NCBI RefSeq assembly: GCF_029763755.1
Contig: NZ_JARUVM010000030.1
Coordinates: forward strand, 1-50,706
Source: Luteimonas sp. 8-5
Lineage (GTDB): Bacteria; Pseudomonadota; Gammaproteobacteria; Xanthomonadales; Xanthomonadaceae
Length of the DNA: 50,706 bases
Reading direction: 5' to 3'
A model generated the notes under the pieces. The model worked only from the letters and a program-made list of their open reading frames with translations. It made no database searches and was not told the origin of the DNA. Made by a program: the position numbers and the translations under genes. Positions 38,232-47,179 of the stretch are shown one piece after another; position 1 is the stretch's first letter; every line of letters starts with the position of its first letter.

Positions 38232-38888
38232 ATGTCCCGCAAAGCCCCCGCGACACCCGCCAAATCCCCCGCCGCCCCCGGCCGTCCGAAGGACCTGGAA
38301 AAGGGTAGCGCGATCCTGGACGCCGCCCGCCGGCTGTTCACGACCCTGGGGTTCGACGGGGCCAGCATGGACCAGATAGCGGCCGCGGCCGGCGTCTCCA
38401 AGCTCACGGTCTACAGCCACTACGGCGACAAGGAGACCCTGTTCGCCGAGGTGGTCAAGTCCTATTGCGAGCAGCAGCTGCCGGCCTCCCTGTTCGAGAT
38501 GCAGCCCGGCGTCCCGCTGCGCGACCGCCTGCTGGGCGTGGCCCGCGCGTTCTTCTCGATGATCGTCTCGTCCGAGGCCGTCGCCGGACACCGCATCCTG
38601 TGTTCGCCGCGGATGGCCGACTCGCCGCTGCCACGCATGTTCTGGGAAGCCGGGCCGCAACGGGTCCAGGACGCGTTCGCCGAGCTGCTGCGCCGGCGCA
38701 TGGCCGTCGGTGAACTCGAGATCGACGACGTACCCCGGGCGGCCGCGCAGTTCTTCACCCTGCTCAAGGGCGAACCCCACGCGAAGCTGATGTTCGGCTG
38801 CCTCGGTGCCGAGCGCACCGAACAGGACACCGAGCGCCACCTCGCGGCCACGGTAGACATGTTCCTGCGGGCCTATGCGCGCCGCTGA
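38232..38888 (+). CDS. TetR/AcrR-family transcriptional regulator
   Basis: A 218-aa repressor-type protein. The N-terminal HTH is textbook: AILDAARRLFTTLGFDGASM, then DQIAAAAGVSKLTVYSHYGD and KETLFAEVVKSY (about residues 25-80). The C-terminal ligand domain includes RDRLLGVARAFFSMIVSSEA and AAQFFTLLKGEPHAKLMFGC, typical of regulators beside RND pumps. It is divergent from the adaptor-pump operon and is the likely repressor of that operon and of itself. The first 20 residues are a Pro/Ala/Lys-rich tail. The start may be leaderless (see the -10 element). Confidence 0.92.
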   Translation: MSRKAPATPAKSPAAPGRPKDLEKGSAILDAARRLFTTLGFDGASMDQIAAAAGVSKLTVYSHYGDKETLFAEVVKSYCEQQLPASLFEMQPGVPLRDRLLGVARAFFSMIVSSEAVAGHRILCSPRMADSPLPRMFWEAGPQRVQDAFAELLRRRMAVGELEIDDVPRAAAQFFTLLKGEPHAKLMFGCLGAERTEQDTERHLAATVDMFLRAYARR

Positions 38889-38993
38889 GGCCGCGGCATT
38901 GCTCCCGGTGCCTTCGGTCGCGGTGACTTCTGGCACTCAGTGCCGGTGTGGTAGCACAGTCATCCTGTCCACGCCTTTCCGGTCCCGGCCGGG

Positions 38994-38999
38994 TAAAAT
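38994..38999 (+). promoter_or_regulatory. Candidate -10 box for the pcm-like/tolC operon
   Basis: TAAAAT, 42 nt before the ATG at 39042; leader of about 36 nt with an AGAG Shine-Dalgarno-like sequence. The 153-bp gap after tetR holds nothing else that I can name. Confidence 0.4.
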
Positions 39000-39041
39000 C
39001 GCGGGTCCGGCATTCCGGCCGCCCCCCGCAAGAGAGCCTTG

Positions 39042-39725
39042 ATGAACGCGTCGAACGACAGCACCAGCGCCTTTGCGCGCGCCCGCGAAGCGATGGTCGA
39101 ACAGCAGGTCCGGCCCTGGGACGTGCTCGACAACCGGGTGCTCGAAGTGATGTCGCGCCTCCCGCGGGAAGCCTTCGTCGCCGAGAGCTATCGCGCGGTT
39201 GCGTACGCCGACCTGGAACTGCCGATCGGCCACGGCGAAACGATGATGAAGCCGGTGGTCGAAGGCCGCATGCTCCAGGCGCTTGCCCTGCAGCCGGGCG
39301 ACGAAGTGCTGGAAATCGGCACCGGCAGCGGCTTCATCTCCGCATGCCTGGGCCAGCTGGCCGGTTCGGTGCTCAGCATCGAGCGCCATGCCGACCTGGC
39401 CGGAGCCGCGCGTGCGCGGCTGGACGCCACCGGCCTGGGCGGCAACGTCGCCATCGAAGTGGCCGACGCCCTCGCCTACGACACCGAGCGGCGCTTCGAT
39501 GCGGTCTGCGTCACCGGCGCCGTCGACACCATCCCGGAGCGCTTCCTGCAGTGGCTGCGCCCGGGCGGTCGCCTGTTCGTGGTCCGCGGCCGCGCCCCGG
39601 CGATGGAAGCGGTGCTGGTGCGCCGCGATGGCGATGCGGTCAACGCCGCGCGCCCCGACTCGTTGTTCGAAACCGACCTCCCCTACCTTGCCGGCGCTGC
39701 GCCGGCCCCGCAGTTCATCCTGTAA
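39042..39725 (+). CDS. Protein-L-isoaspartate O-methyltransferase family protein
   Basis: A 227-aa SAM-dependent methyltransferase related to PCMT. It has AREAMVEQQVRPWDVLD near the N-terminus, the PCMT-type loop LPIGHGETMMKPVVEGRMLQ, SAM motif I VLEIGTGSGFISACLGQLAG, and LRPGGRLFVVRG. Classical PCMT repairs isoaspartyl residues, but this shorter paralogue that precedes tolC in xanthomonads may have another substrate. The tolC ATG is 33 bp downstream, so the two form an operon. The ATG at 39042 is preferred over the TTG immediately before it. Confidence 0.88.
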   Translation: MNASNDSTSAFARAREAMVEQQVRPWDVLDNRVLEVMSRLPREAFVAESYRAVAYADLELPIGHGETMMKPVVEGRMLQALALQPGDEVLEIGTGSGFISACLGQLAGSVLSIERHADLAGAARARLDATGLGGNVAIEVADALAYDTERRFDAVCVTGAVDTIPERFLQWLRPGGRLFVVRGRAPAMEAVLVRRDGDAVNAARPDSLFETDLPYLAGAAPAPQFIL

Positions 39726-39758
39726 CCCGCGACTGCACACCCCACAAGGATTCACTCC

Positions 39759-41192
39759 ATGATCCGACGCCCCCTCGCCCTGGCCCTCGCCATCGCCATG
39801 CTCCCGGTCGCCGGCGCCCACGCCGAAGACCTGCTGCAGACCTACGAGCTCGCCCGCATGGGCGACCCGCAGCTCTCGGCCGCCGAGTCCAGCCGCCTGG
39901 TTTCCAGGGAAGGCGCGGTGCAGGCGCGCGCGGCGCTGCTGCCGCAGCTCAACGGATCGGCCAGCTACAACCGTTCGAAGAGCGAAGGTCCGTCCAGCGA
40001 CAACATCTTCGATCCGGTCACCAACGACTTCGTCCGCATCAACGGCGAGTCGGAAAGCACCACCAACACCCGCCGCGTCGGCGTCAACGTCGACCAGGTG
40101 CTGTTCGACTTCGGTGCGTTCAACCGCGTGCGCAGCCAGGGCGCGCTGAGCCGCGCGGCGGACTTCACCCTGGAATCGGCCGGCGATTCGCTGGTCACCC
40201 GCACCTCCAAGGCCTATTTCGACGTGCTGGTCGCGATCGAGACCCTGGCCGCCGCCGAGGCGCAGGAAACCGCGCTGAAGAAGCAGTTCGACTTCGCCAG
40301 CAAGCGCCTGGAAGTCGGCCTGGCGCCGATCACCGACGTGCACGAGGCGCGCGCCACCTACGACAGCGCCCGCGCCAACACCATCCTCACCCGCAACGCG
40401 CTGGAAGACGCCTACCAGGCGCTGGCCGAGATCACCGGCCAGCCGGTGCGCGACCTCAAGGGCCTGCCCGACGACTTCCAGCCCGCGCTGCCGGCCGACC
40501 ACGACGCCGATGGCTGGGTCGCCACCGCCATCGACAACAACCCCGCGCTGAAGGCGCGCGAGCTGCAGCTGCAGGCGAGCGAGGCCGACATCAACGTCGC
40601 CCGCGCCAACCACCTGCCCACGCTCACCTTCGGTGGCAGCTGGGGCAAGAACGCCTCCTGGGGCGACAGCACCTTCACCAGCACCAACCCGCCGTTCAGC
40701 AGCACCTTCCCGACCGGCAGCGAGAGCCGCGGCCCGTCGTTCGGCGTCACCCTGAACGTGCCGATCTTCTCCGGCGGCGCCGACCAGTCGCGCGTGCGCC
40801 AGGCCGTCGCCCAGCGCGACATCGCCGCCGACGAACTCGAGCAGCAGAAGCGCGCGCTGGTGCGCAACACCCGCAACGCTTACCAGACCCTGGTCGCCGG
40901 TGTCAGCGAGGTCGAGGCACGCCGCCTGGCGCTGGTCTCGGCGCAGAGCGCCTACGACGCGTCGCAGGTCGGCCTGGAAGTGGGCACCCGCACCGTGATC
41001 GACGTGCTGATCAACCAGCAGAACCTGTTCGACGCGCAGCGCCAGTACTCGCTGGCCAAGTACAACTTCCTGCAGAACCGGCTGCTGCTCGAGCAGGCCG
41101 CGGGCACCCTCGACATCGAGGACGTGCGCGACATCAACCGCCTGCTGACCGTGGACGCCGACGCGAAGCTGCAGGATGGCGGCACGCAGTAA
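39759..41192 (+). CDS. tolC: TolC-family outer-membrane efflux channel
   Basis: A 477-aa outer-membrane protein with a signal peptide (LALALAIAMLPVAGAHA, cut near residue 22). Two structural repeats of the OEP family are visible: EDLLQTYELARMGDPQLSAA with ARAALLPQLNGSASYN, and later ELQLQASEADINVARANHLP followed by QAVAQRDIAADELEQQKRAL and VGTRTVIDVLINQQNLFDA. It forms the trimeric export duct used by RND pumps and type I secretion; the RND/adaptor pair 1.6 kb away lacks its own channel and may use it. AAGGA lies 8 nt before the ATG. The stop is 6 bp from that of convergent waaA. Confidence 0.95.
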   Translation: MIRRPLALALAIAMLPVAGAHAEDLLQTYELARMGDPQLSAAESSRLVSREGAVQARAALLPQLNGSASYNRSKSEGPSSDNIFDPVTNDFVRINGESESTTNTRRVGVNVDQVLFDFGAFNRVRSQGALSRAADFTLESAGDSLVTRTSKAYFDVLVAIETLAAAEAQETALKKQFDFASKRLEVGLAPITDVHEARATYDSARANTILTRNALEDAYQALAEITGQPVRDLKGLPDDFQPALPADHDADGWVATAIDNNPALKARELQLQASEADINVARANHLPTLTFGGSWGKNASWGDSTFTSTNPPFSSTFPTGSESRGPSFGVTLNVPIFSGGADQSRVRQAVAQRDIAADELEQQKRALVRNTRNAYQTLVAGVSEVEARRLALVSAQSAYDASQVGLEVGTRTVIDVLINQQNLFDAQRQYSLAKYNFLQNRLLLEQAAGTLDIEDVRDINRLLTVDADAKLQDGGTQ

Positions 41193-41198
41193 GCCGCA

Positions 41199-42509
41199 TC
41201 ACGGCGGCGGCAGGTCCGCCGCCACCAGGTCCAGGGTGCGGTTGAGCGCACCCCGGCCTTCCTCGACCAGGGCCTGGCCCGCCACCACCATGCGTTTGCG
41301 CAATGCCGCGTCGTCGAGCAATGCGGCCAGGTGGTGGCCGACCTCGTCGACGTCGTTGCCGACCAGCAGGGCCCCTGCCGCACGCAGGCGCGCGGCGATG
41401 TCGACGAAGTTGTGCAGGTGCGGCCCGGTCACGACCGCGGTGCCGGCCGCGGCCGGCTCGAGCAGGTTGTGTCCGCCGATGTCCTGCAGGCTGCCGCCGA
41501 CGAAGGCGACGTCGGCACACCCGTAGAACGGCACCAGTTCGCCCAGCGTATCGATCACGAACACGCCGTCCTGGTCGTCCGGCCACTGCGTGAGCTTGCG
41601 CGTGGCCACGCGCCAGCCGGCTTCCACCGACTGCTGCGCGACGGCGCGGAAACGTTCCGGATGGCGCGCGGCCCACAGCAGCAGCAGGTCGGGCCAGCGC
41701 TCGCGCAGGCGCCGGTGCAGCGCGACCACGGCCTGCTCCTCGTCGGCATGGGTGCTGGCGGCGATCCATACCGGGCGCTCGCCGACCCGCGCACGGAACT
41801 CCGCGGTGAACGCCTCCGCACCCTCGAACGGCGCGATGTCGTACTTGAGGTTGCCGACGTCGCGGGTCGCCGCGGGATCGGCGCCGAGGTCGACGAAGCG
41901 CGCGGCATCGCCGGACGACTGGGCCAGCACGCCACGCAGCGTGTGCAGCGCGCGCCGCAGCAGCGGCCGCAGCAGCCGGTATCCGCGCAACGAGCGCTCC
42001 GAGAGCCGCGCATTGACGATCCACGCCGGAATGCCGTGGTCGCGGCAGCCGAACATCAGGTTGGGCCAGAGCTCGGTCTCCAGCACCAGGGCCACGCGCG
42101 GCCGGTAGTGACGCAGGAAGCGCGACACGGCGCCCGGCAAGTCGTAGGGCAGGTAGACGTGCTCGACCCTCTCGCCCCACAGCGCGCGGATCCGCGCCGA
42201 TCCGGTCGGGGTGATGCTCGTCACCAGCAGGCGCACGCCCGGGCGCAGTGCCAGCAGCTTGTTGACCAGCGGCGCGGCGGCGTTGACCTCGCCCACCGAG
42301 ACCGCGTGCACCCAGATGGTCGCGTCGTGGGCGGGCAGGCCGCCATAGGCCGCATAGCGCTCGTTCCAGCGCTGCAGGTATTCGCCCTGGCGGAAGCTGC
42401 GCCAGATCAGGTGGTAGATCGTGATCGGCAGCAACAGGTACAGCGCGGCCGAGTACAGGCCGCGCAGCACGCGTTCGGTGGAATCGGCTTCGTTGGCGTC
42501 GGCCGGCAT
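41199..42509 (-). CDS. waaA: 3-deoxy-D-manno-octulosonic acid (Kdo) transferase
   Basis: WaaA adds Kdo to lipid A precursor at the cytoplasmic face of the inner membrane. The 436-aa GT30 protein has an N-terminal membrane helix (LYSAALYLLLPITIYHLIWR), then IWVHAVSVGEVNAAAPLVNK with the catalytic glutamate, VTSITPTGSARIRALWG, PYDLPGAVSRFLRHYRP, VLETELWPNLMFGC, and the C-terminal FVGGSLQDIGGHNLLEPAAA. ATG at 42509 is taken, with a TATCCT -10 box 6 nt upstream and no Shine-Dalgarno; an in-frame ATG at 42533 is the alternative. It is divergent from an LpxL-like gene, with 35 bp between start codons. The two act in the same lipid A/Kdo pathway. Confidence 0.95.
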   Translation of the reverse strand: MPADANEADSTERVLRGLYSAALYLLLPITIYHLIWRSFRQGEYLQRWNERYAAYGGLPAHDATIWVHAVSVGEVNAAAPLVNKLLALRPGVRLLVTSITPTGSARIRALWGERVEHVYLPYDLPGAVSRFLRHYRPRVALVLETELWPNLMFGCRDHGIPAWIVNARLSERSLRGYRLLRPLLRRALHTLRGVLAQSSGDAARFVDLGADPAATRDVGNLKYDIAPFEGAEAFTAEFRARVGERPVWIAASTHADEEQAVVALHRRLRERWPDLLLLWAARHPERFRAVAQQSVEAGWRVATRKLTQWPDDQDGVFVIDTLGELVPFYGCADVAFVGGSLQDIGGHNLLEPAAAGTAVVTGPHLHNFVDIAARLRAAGALLVGNDVDEVGHHLAALLDDAALRKRMVVAGQALVEEGRGALNRTLDLVAADLPPP

Positions 42510-42515
42510 GGCGAC

Positions 42516-42521
42516 AGGATA
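42516..42521 (-). promoter_or_regulatory. Candidate -10 element for leaderless waaA
   Basis: TATCCT on the minus strand, 6 nt before ATG at 42509. It interleaves with the promoter region of the divergent acyltransferase gene. Confidence 0.42.
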
Positions 42522-42532
42522 AGCGAACACCA

Positions 42533-42538
42533 TAGAAT
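42533..42538 (+). promoter_or_regulatory. Candidate -10 element for leaderless lpxL-like gene
   Basis: TAGAAT, 6 nt before ATG at 42545; a weak GCGACA could be the -35 with a 16-bp spacer. No Shine-Dalgarno is present. Confidence 0.5.
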
Positions 42539-42544
42539 CGCGGC

Positions 42545-43465
42545 ATGAGCGTATCGCCCACCAGCGCCGGCCCAGCGCCGCTCGGCCCGCGGCACTGGCC
42601 GATGTGGCTGCTGGTGGGGGCGATGGCCGCGCTCGCGCATCTGCCCTGGCCATTGCAGCGCGGCCTCGGCCGCGGGCTCGGCGCGTTCCTGCGCGTGGCC
42701 ATGGGCTCGCGCCGGCGGGTCGCCGCGCGCAACCTCGAACTGTGCTTTCCCGGACTCGATGCGGCTGCGCGCCAGCGCCTGCTGCGCGCCAACTTCGCGG
42801 CACTTGGCATCGGCCTGTTCGAATTCGCGCGGGCCTGGTGGGGCCGGTTGCCGGTCGCCCCGCGCCAGGTGCAGTTGCACGGACTGGAACACCTGCAGGC
42901 CACGGTCGCCGCCGGGCGCGGCGTGATCCTCGTCTCGGGCCACTTCACCACCCTGGAGATCTGCGGGCGGTTGCTGTGCGGACACGTTCCGCTGGCGGGG
43001 ATGTATCGACCGCATTCGCAGCCGGCACTGGAATGGGCGGTCAAGCGCGGCCGACTTCGCTATGCGACGGCGATGTTCAGCCGCGAGGAACTGCGACCGG
43101 CGATCCGCCATCTCAAGGACGGCGGCGTGCTGTGGTTCGCGCCCGACCAGGAAACGCGCCGCGGCGAGAGCGTGTACGTGCCGTTCTTCGGCAGGCCGGC
43201 TTCGAGCCTGACCTCCACCCACCAGATGGCGCGCCTGTCCGGAGCCACCGTGCTCGCGTTCGCGCACCAGCGCCGCGCCGACGGTGGATACGACCTGCGC
43301 CTCTCGCCGGCGTTCGACGATTTTCCGTCGCGCGACGCGACCGCGGACACCGCGTTGGTGATGGCGGAAATCGAAACGATGGTGCGCGCCGTGCCGGAGC
43401 AGTACCTGTGGATCCACCGTCGCTTCAAGCACCAGCCCGGCGGCGGCAGCGATCCCTACCGCTAG
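42545..43465 (+). CDS. Lipid A biosynthesis acyltransferase (LpxL/LpxM/HtrB family)
   Basis: A 306-aa inner-membrane-associated acyltransferase. The catalytic HX4E motif is H133/E138 in VILVSGHFTTLEICGRLLCG, followed by GMYRPHSQPALEWAVKRGR and KDGGVLWFAPDQETRRGESV with the conserved DQ. The N-terminus has one hydrophobic helix (PMWLLVGAMAALAHLPW) and ARNLELCFPGLDAA. These enzymes add secondary acyl chains to Kdo2-lipid IVA, the product of WaaA encoded on the opposite strand 35 bp away. Which acyl chain and position cannot be told. The TAG stop shares CTAG (43462-43465) with the convergent O-antigen-ligase-like gene. Confidence 0.92.
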   Translation: MSVSPTSAGPAPLGPRHWPMWLLVGAMAALAHLPWPLQRGLGRGLGAFLRVAMGSRRRVAARNLELCFPGLDAAARQRLLRANFAALGIGLFEFARAWWGRLPVAPRQVQLHGLEHLQATVAAGRGVILVSGHFTTLEICGRLLCGHVPLAGMYRPHSQPALEWAVKRGRLRYATAMFSREELRPAIRHLKDGGVLWFAPDQETRRGESVYVPFFGRPASSLTSTHQMARLSGATVLAFAHQRRADGGYDLRLSPAFDDFPSRDATADTALVMAEIETMVRAVPEQYLWIHRRFKHQPGGGSDPYR

Positions 43466-44802
43466 GCCTGGTGCCGCGCGCCGCTGTCGCGCCCGAGCAG
43501 GCTACCCGCGTACAGCGCGGCGAGCAGCAAGGTCAGCCCGCCCCAGAACGTCGAATAGAACGCGAGGTGGGTGTTGAACGGAAACACCGTCACCACCAGC
43601 GCGAGCATTGCCGGGCGCGCGTGCTCGCGCGCGGCATCGCCCGCATAGCGCCACGCGCGCCACGCCAGGGCCGCGCCGGCCAGCCAGCACAGCAGGCCCA
43701 GGAAGCCGGTTTCGCTCAGGATCTCCAGCACGATCTGGTGCGCATGCAACGCGGGCCCGTCGCCCCACGCCGGGGCCTCGCCCGGCGCGGGATCGCAGTC
43801 CGGGAACGCCTCGCGGAAGCCGCGTGCCCCCACGCCATTGACCGGATGCCTGCCGGCCATGCACATCGCGGCGCCCCAGATCTGCGTGCGCCCCGACAAC
43901 GCGACGTCGACCCCTTCGGGATTGGCGGCCAGTGCATGCGCGGTGCGCTGCACGCGGTCGCGCACCTGCGGCGAGGTGGCGGTGAGCACGCCCAGCGCGA
44001 TCGCACCGAACGCGAACACGCCCAACAGCCGCTTCCATCCCAGCAGTTGCCAGCCCGACAGGACCAGCGCCAGGCCGAAGGTGAGCCACGCCGCGCGCGC
44101 TCCGGCCAGCAGCACGACCAAGCCGATCGCGGCGGCAGCCACCATCCACCCCGCACTGCCGAAGCGCCGCGCGGCGACATGCAGGGCGAAGGGCGACAGG
44201 CTGGCCATGACCACGCCGAGCTTGAGGTTGCAGGGCCCGAGCACGCCGCTCAGGCGATCCACGCGCGCGGTCTCGGCGACGGGGCACATGCCGTGCCCGC
44301 TGATCGCCTGCTTGAGCGTGTCGATGCCCCAGAACAGGGGACTGGTGCCGGCAAGCGCCTGCACCAGTGCATCCACCGTCCACGCCGCGACGATGATCGC
44401 GAGGCCGCCCAGCGTCGTGCGCCGGCTCGAAGCATCGGCCACCGCGGCTGCCGCCAGCCACAGGAACGGCAGGTAGCGCAGGTCGACGATGGCTTCGCCG
44501 ATCGCGCGCGGCTGGTCAATGGCATCGACCGCCGACAACAGCTCCGGCAGCCAGTAGGAACAGAACAGCACGCTGGTCAGTGCCCATGCCGGCCCGCTCA
44601 GCAGGCGGCTGCCGTCGCGGAAACGCACCAGCAGCAGGCGCACGATCGCCGCCAGCGCGCCCAGCACCATCACCGCCTCGGCGTAGCCGGGCGCGGGCCA
44701 CAGCGCAACGAACGCCAGCACCCAGGCCGGCGCCCAGCGCCAGCCGACCGGCACCGGGGCCGGGGTGGGCGATGGATCAGCGGTTGCGGACAAGTTCGTC
44801 AT
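43462..44802 (-). CDS. O-antigen ligase/polymerase-like membrane protein
   Basis: A 446-aa protein with about 10-12 membrane helices (for example WVLAFVALWPAPGYAEAVMV, AIGLVVLLAGARAAWLTFGL, GVFAFGAIALGVLTA). A large periplasmic loop after SGRTQIWGAAMCMAGRHPVN contains GVGARGFREAFPDCDP and LHAHQIVLEILSETGFLGLL, matching the Wzy_C domain (PF04932) shared by O-antigen ligases (WaaL) and polymerases. It probably joins glycan to lipid A core or polymerises it at the periplasmic face. Start ATG lies inside the glycosyltransferase gene (26-nt overlap). Neighbouring waaA and lpxL-like genes support an LPS role; ligase versus polymerase is undecided. Confidence 0.87.
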   Translation of the reverse strand: MTNLSATADPSPTPAPVPVGWRWAPAWVLAFVALWPAPGYAEAVMVLGALAAIVRLLLVRFRDGSRLLSGPAWALTSVLFCSYWLPELLSAVDAIDQPRAIGEAIVDLRYLPFLWLAAAAVADASSRRTTLGGLAIIVAAWTVDALVQALAGTSPLFWGIDTLKQAISGHGMCPVAETARVDRLSGVLGPCNLKLGVVMASLSPFALHVAARRFGSAGWMVAAAAIGLVVLLAGARAAWLTFGLALVLSGWQLLGWKRLLGVFAFGAIALGVLTATSPQVRDRVQRTAHALAANPEGVDVALSGRTQIWGAAMCMAGRHPVNGVGARGFREAFPDCDPAPGEAPAWGDGPALHAHQIVLEILSETGFLGLLCWLAGAALAWRAWRYAGDAAREHARPAMLALVVTVFPFNTHLAFYSTFWGGLTLLLAALYAGSLLGRDSGARHQA

Positions 44803-45895
44803 ACAGCGACAGCGTCGCCTCCTGCATTTCGCGCAAGGTGTGGGGCATCGTAACCGCAGGCGCTGCCGGCCGCGCGAGAAGATCCTGCGCGCGTGCCAGC
44901 AGCGCGCCGGCATCGAAGGGCGCCACCGCGCCCGCCGGCCACAGCGCGTGCAGCTGCTCGCCGACGCCGCCATGGTCCCAGCCCAGCACCGGGCGCCCGA
45001 CCGACAGCGCTTCCAGCACGGTACGGCCGAACGCCTCGGGCTTGTGCGAAAGCTGCAGAACCAGGTCGCTGGCGGCGTAGGCGCGCGCGACCGCATCGGT
45101 GGGCGGCGTGATCGCGAGCTGGCCCACGACGCCGAGACTGGCGGCCAGGGCTTCGAGTTCGGCCACGTAGGCTGCCCGAGCCGCATCGCGCGCGCCGGGC
45201 ATCCACAGTCGCGCATCCACGCCTTGCCCCCGCAGCGCCGCGAGCAAGCGCAATGCATCGGCATGTCCCTTTAGCCGGGTGCCCCGGCCCGGAAGCAGCA
45301 GCAACGGACCGTTGCCGCCCAGGGCCGGATGCAGGGCGGCAACCTCGGCCCTTGCCGCCGGATCCGGCAGCGGTGCCGCCGGAAAACGTCGTGGATCGAT
45401 GCCGCGCGGAATCACCTGCAGCCGCGCCGGATCCACGCGCGGGTAATGCCTGGCCACGTAGTCGCGCACCGTGCGCGATACGCAGATCACCCGGTCGCCC
45501 GATGCCATGACCGCGCTGTAGCGCGACGGCGAATTGAGCCCGTGCACGGTAGTGACGAAGCGCGGCCCGCCGGCATTGCGGCCGCGCAGCGCGAAACGCG
45601 CCAGCCAGGCCGGCACCCGCGAGCGCGCATGCACGATGTCGACGCCCTCGCGTGCGAACAGCCGGCGCAAAGTGGCGACGTGGCGCAAGGCCAGCGGCGA
45701 CTTGCGCCCGATGTCGAGTTCGAAGTGTCCGGCGCCGAGCGCACGCAGCGCAGGCACCAGCCGACCGCCGGCCGACACCACGAGGGCGCGGTGGCCTGCG
45801 CGCACCAGCGCCTCGGCGATCTCCAGGGTTGAACGTTCGACGCCGCCGGATTCGAGCGCCGGCAGCAACTGCACGACCGTCAGCGTTCGGGTCAA
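44777..45895 (-). CDS. Glycosyltransferase family 4 protein
   Basis: A 372-aa GT-B glycosyltransferase. The N-terminal acceptor domain has VVQLLPALESGGVERSTLEI (typical of GT4), VDIVHARSRVPAWLARFALR and FVTTVHGLNSPSRYSAVMAS; then VICVSRTVRDYVARHYP and VIPRGIDPRRF. The C-terminal donor domain shows LLLPGRGTRLKGHADALRLL and HKPEAFGRTVLEALSVGRPV with the EX7E motif. It likely adds a sugar to LPS core at the cytoplasmic face. A TTG at 45895 overlaps the previous stop (TTGA) and is taken as start; no Shine-Dalgarno is present and a start a few codons later is possible. The end overlaps the ligase-like gene. Confidence 0.88.
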   Translation of the reverse strand: MTRTLTVVQLLPALESGGVERSTLEIAEALVRAGHRALVVSAGGRLVPALRALGAGHFELDIGRKSPLALRHVATLRRLFAREGVDIVHARSRVPAWLARFALRGRNAGGPRFVTTVHGLNSPSRYSAVMASGDRVICVSRTVRDYVARHYPRVDPARLQVIPRGIDPRRFPAAPLPDPAARAEVAALHPALGGNGPLLLLPGRGTRLKGHADALRLLAALRGQGVDARLWMPGARDAARAAYVAELEALAASLGVVGQLAITPPTDAVARAYAASDLVLQLSHKPEAFGRTVLEALSVGRPVLGWDHGGVGEQLHALWPAGAVAPFDAGALLARAQDLLARPAAPAVTMPHTLREMQEATLSLYDELVRNR

Positions 45896-46131
45896 TCGAC
45901 CAGCACGAAGTGGGCGCCGCAGTACGGGCACTGGCTCTCGCCGCCCTCGGACTCGATCGGCAGGTAGACCCGCGGGTGCGAATTCCACAGCGCCATGGAC
46001 GGCAGCGGGCAGCTCAGCGGCAGGTCCGCGCGCCGGACCTCGTAGCGCTGCTCGGCATTGGCGGGCGCTGAAGCGGTGTTGGGGGCGTGCTGGACCATCG
46101 CGCTGGAATCCACCTGTTGCGGAACCGCCAT
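45892..46131 (-). CDS. Zinc-finger domain protein (zf-CHCC)
   Basis: A 79-aa protein. The C-terminal half carries the zf-CHCC pattern: Cys in LSCPLPSM, His in [10 protein letters not shown], and CPYC in [14 protein letters not shown], spaced CX10HX15CX2C. This fold is the bacterial counterpart of the mitochondrial complex I subunit NDUFS6, but the partner in bacteria is not established. It is 1 bp from the ELM1-like gene upstream, and its stop overlaps the glycosyltransferase TTG, so it is coupled to an LPS gene group. The first 25 residues are low in complexity. Confidence 0.85.
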   Translation of the reverse strand: MAVPQQVDSSAMVQHAPNTASAPANAEQRYEVRRADLPLSCPLPSMALWNSHPRVYLPIESEGGESQCPYCGAHFVLVD

Positions 46132-46132
46132 T

Positions 46133-47092
46133 TTACGCCAGCGCGAGGCGTTGGCGGACCTCGGCCGCGACCCTGGCGGTCTCGCGCAGCGGCCGGACCT
46201 CGAACGCGTCCAGCGGCCCGTGCAGCGCGCGCACCCGCCCGGCGCCGGCGAGCCCGTCGAGGAAGCCCCCGATGCGGCCGCGGACGCAGTGCGGGTCGGC
46301 GACGAACACCGGCGCGTTGGTGGCGCAGGCCTCCGACAGCATGTTCACCGAATCCGGCGTGCACACGATGCGATCTGCCCAGGCCAGCATTCCCGGATAG
46401 GGATTGGGGCCGTCGCTGGCGTCGAACCAGCAGCGCCTGCCGACGTGCGCGCAACGCGCCCGCAGGCGTTCGCGCAGGGCCGCCGGCGTACGCCGCGAGG
46501 CACTGAGCAGGAGACTGCCGCCTTCAGCGGCGACCGTGGCCGCGACCGTGTCGAACCAGCGGTCCAGGCTGGCGCCGTCGAAGCGCGCCGCCGCGGTAGG
46601 CCCACCGACCAGCAGCGTGGTCCGCGGGCCGGGCAAGGTCCCCAGCGCGGGGAACGCGGTACGCGCACGCGCCAGCCAGGCATCGTCGACCGGATGCAGG
46701 CTGCCCTGCAACGTGATCACGTTCGCCCCGGCCAGGCGGTCGTGCGCGGGCGCGACGACGATGTCCCAGTGTGCGGGCGACAGCCGCGGATCCAGCACCT
46801 GCACGACCTTCGCACCGCGCGCGCGCAACAACCGCGTGGCCAGCGCCGCCTGGCGCCCGCAGCCGATCGCCAGGCCAGGCGGCGCATCCAGTGCCTCGCG
46901 GAATCCATCGTCGAAGGCGCCCTCGGCGCCAGGCACGCGGCGCGGTGCGAGCCATCGCCATGGCGCCCTGGAACGCAGGGTCCATTCCAGCGGAGAGAGG
47001 TGCAGCGCGGCCGCCAGCGACTGCGCCTGGCGCACGTTGCCGGCATTGCCGTCGCTGAGGATCCAGGCCTGCTCGAACGCCGATCGTTCCAT
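46133..47092 (-). CDS. ELM1/GtrOC1-family protein (predicted GT-B glycosyltransferase)
   Basis: A 319-aa protein of the ELM1 (DUF1022) family, named after a plant mitochondrial fission factor. It shows [20 protein letters not shown] at the start, [40 protein letters not shown], and [20 protein letters not shown] followed by [15 protein letters not shown], which looks like the donor-binding half of a GT-B fold. In bacteria such genes sit in LPS/capsule loci and are thought to be glycosyltransferases; function is inferred. ATG at 47092 is chosen; a GTG immediately upstream is possible. It heads a coupled minus-strand group of four genes with the zinc-finger, GT4 and ligase-like proteins. Confidence 0.85.
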   Translation of the reverse strand: MERSAFEQAWILSDGNAGNVRQAQSLAAALHLSPLEWTLRSRAPWRWLAPRRVPGAEGAFDDGFREALDAPPGLAIGCGRQAALATRLLRARGAKVVQVLDPRLSPAHWDIVVAPAHDRLAGANVITLQGSLHPVDDAWLARARTAFPALGTLPGPRTTLLVGGPTAAARFDGASLDRWFDTVAATVAAEGGSLLLSASRRTPAALRERLRARCAHVGRRCWFDASDGPNPYPGMLAWADRIVCTPDSVNMLSEACATNAPVFVADPHCVRGRIGGFLDGLAGAGRVRALHGPLDAFEVRPLRETARVAAEVRQRLALA

Positions 47093-47179
47093 CACTGCGA
47101 CCGTATGTTGCGGATTTGTCGACGGAATCCGGTGGTGGACACTCTACACTGTGGGCTTGCGATGGACACGGGACGTTAC

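Noticed and set aside
47116-47150. TTGTCG and TACACT as promoter of the nitroreductase gene
   Set aside because: The spacer would be 23 bp, too long for a normal sigma70 promoter.
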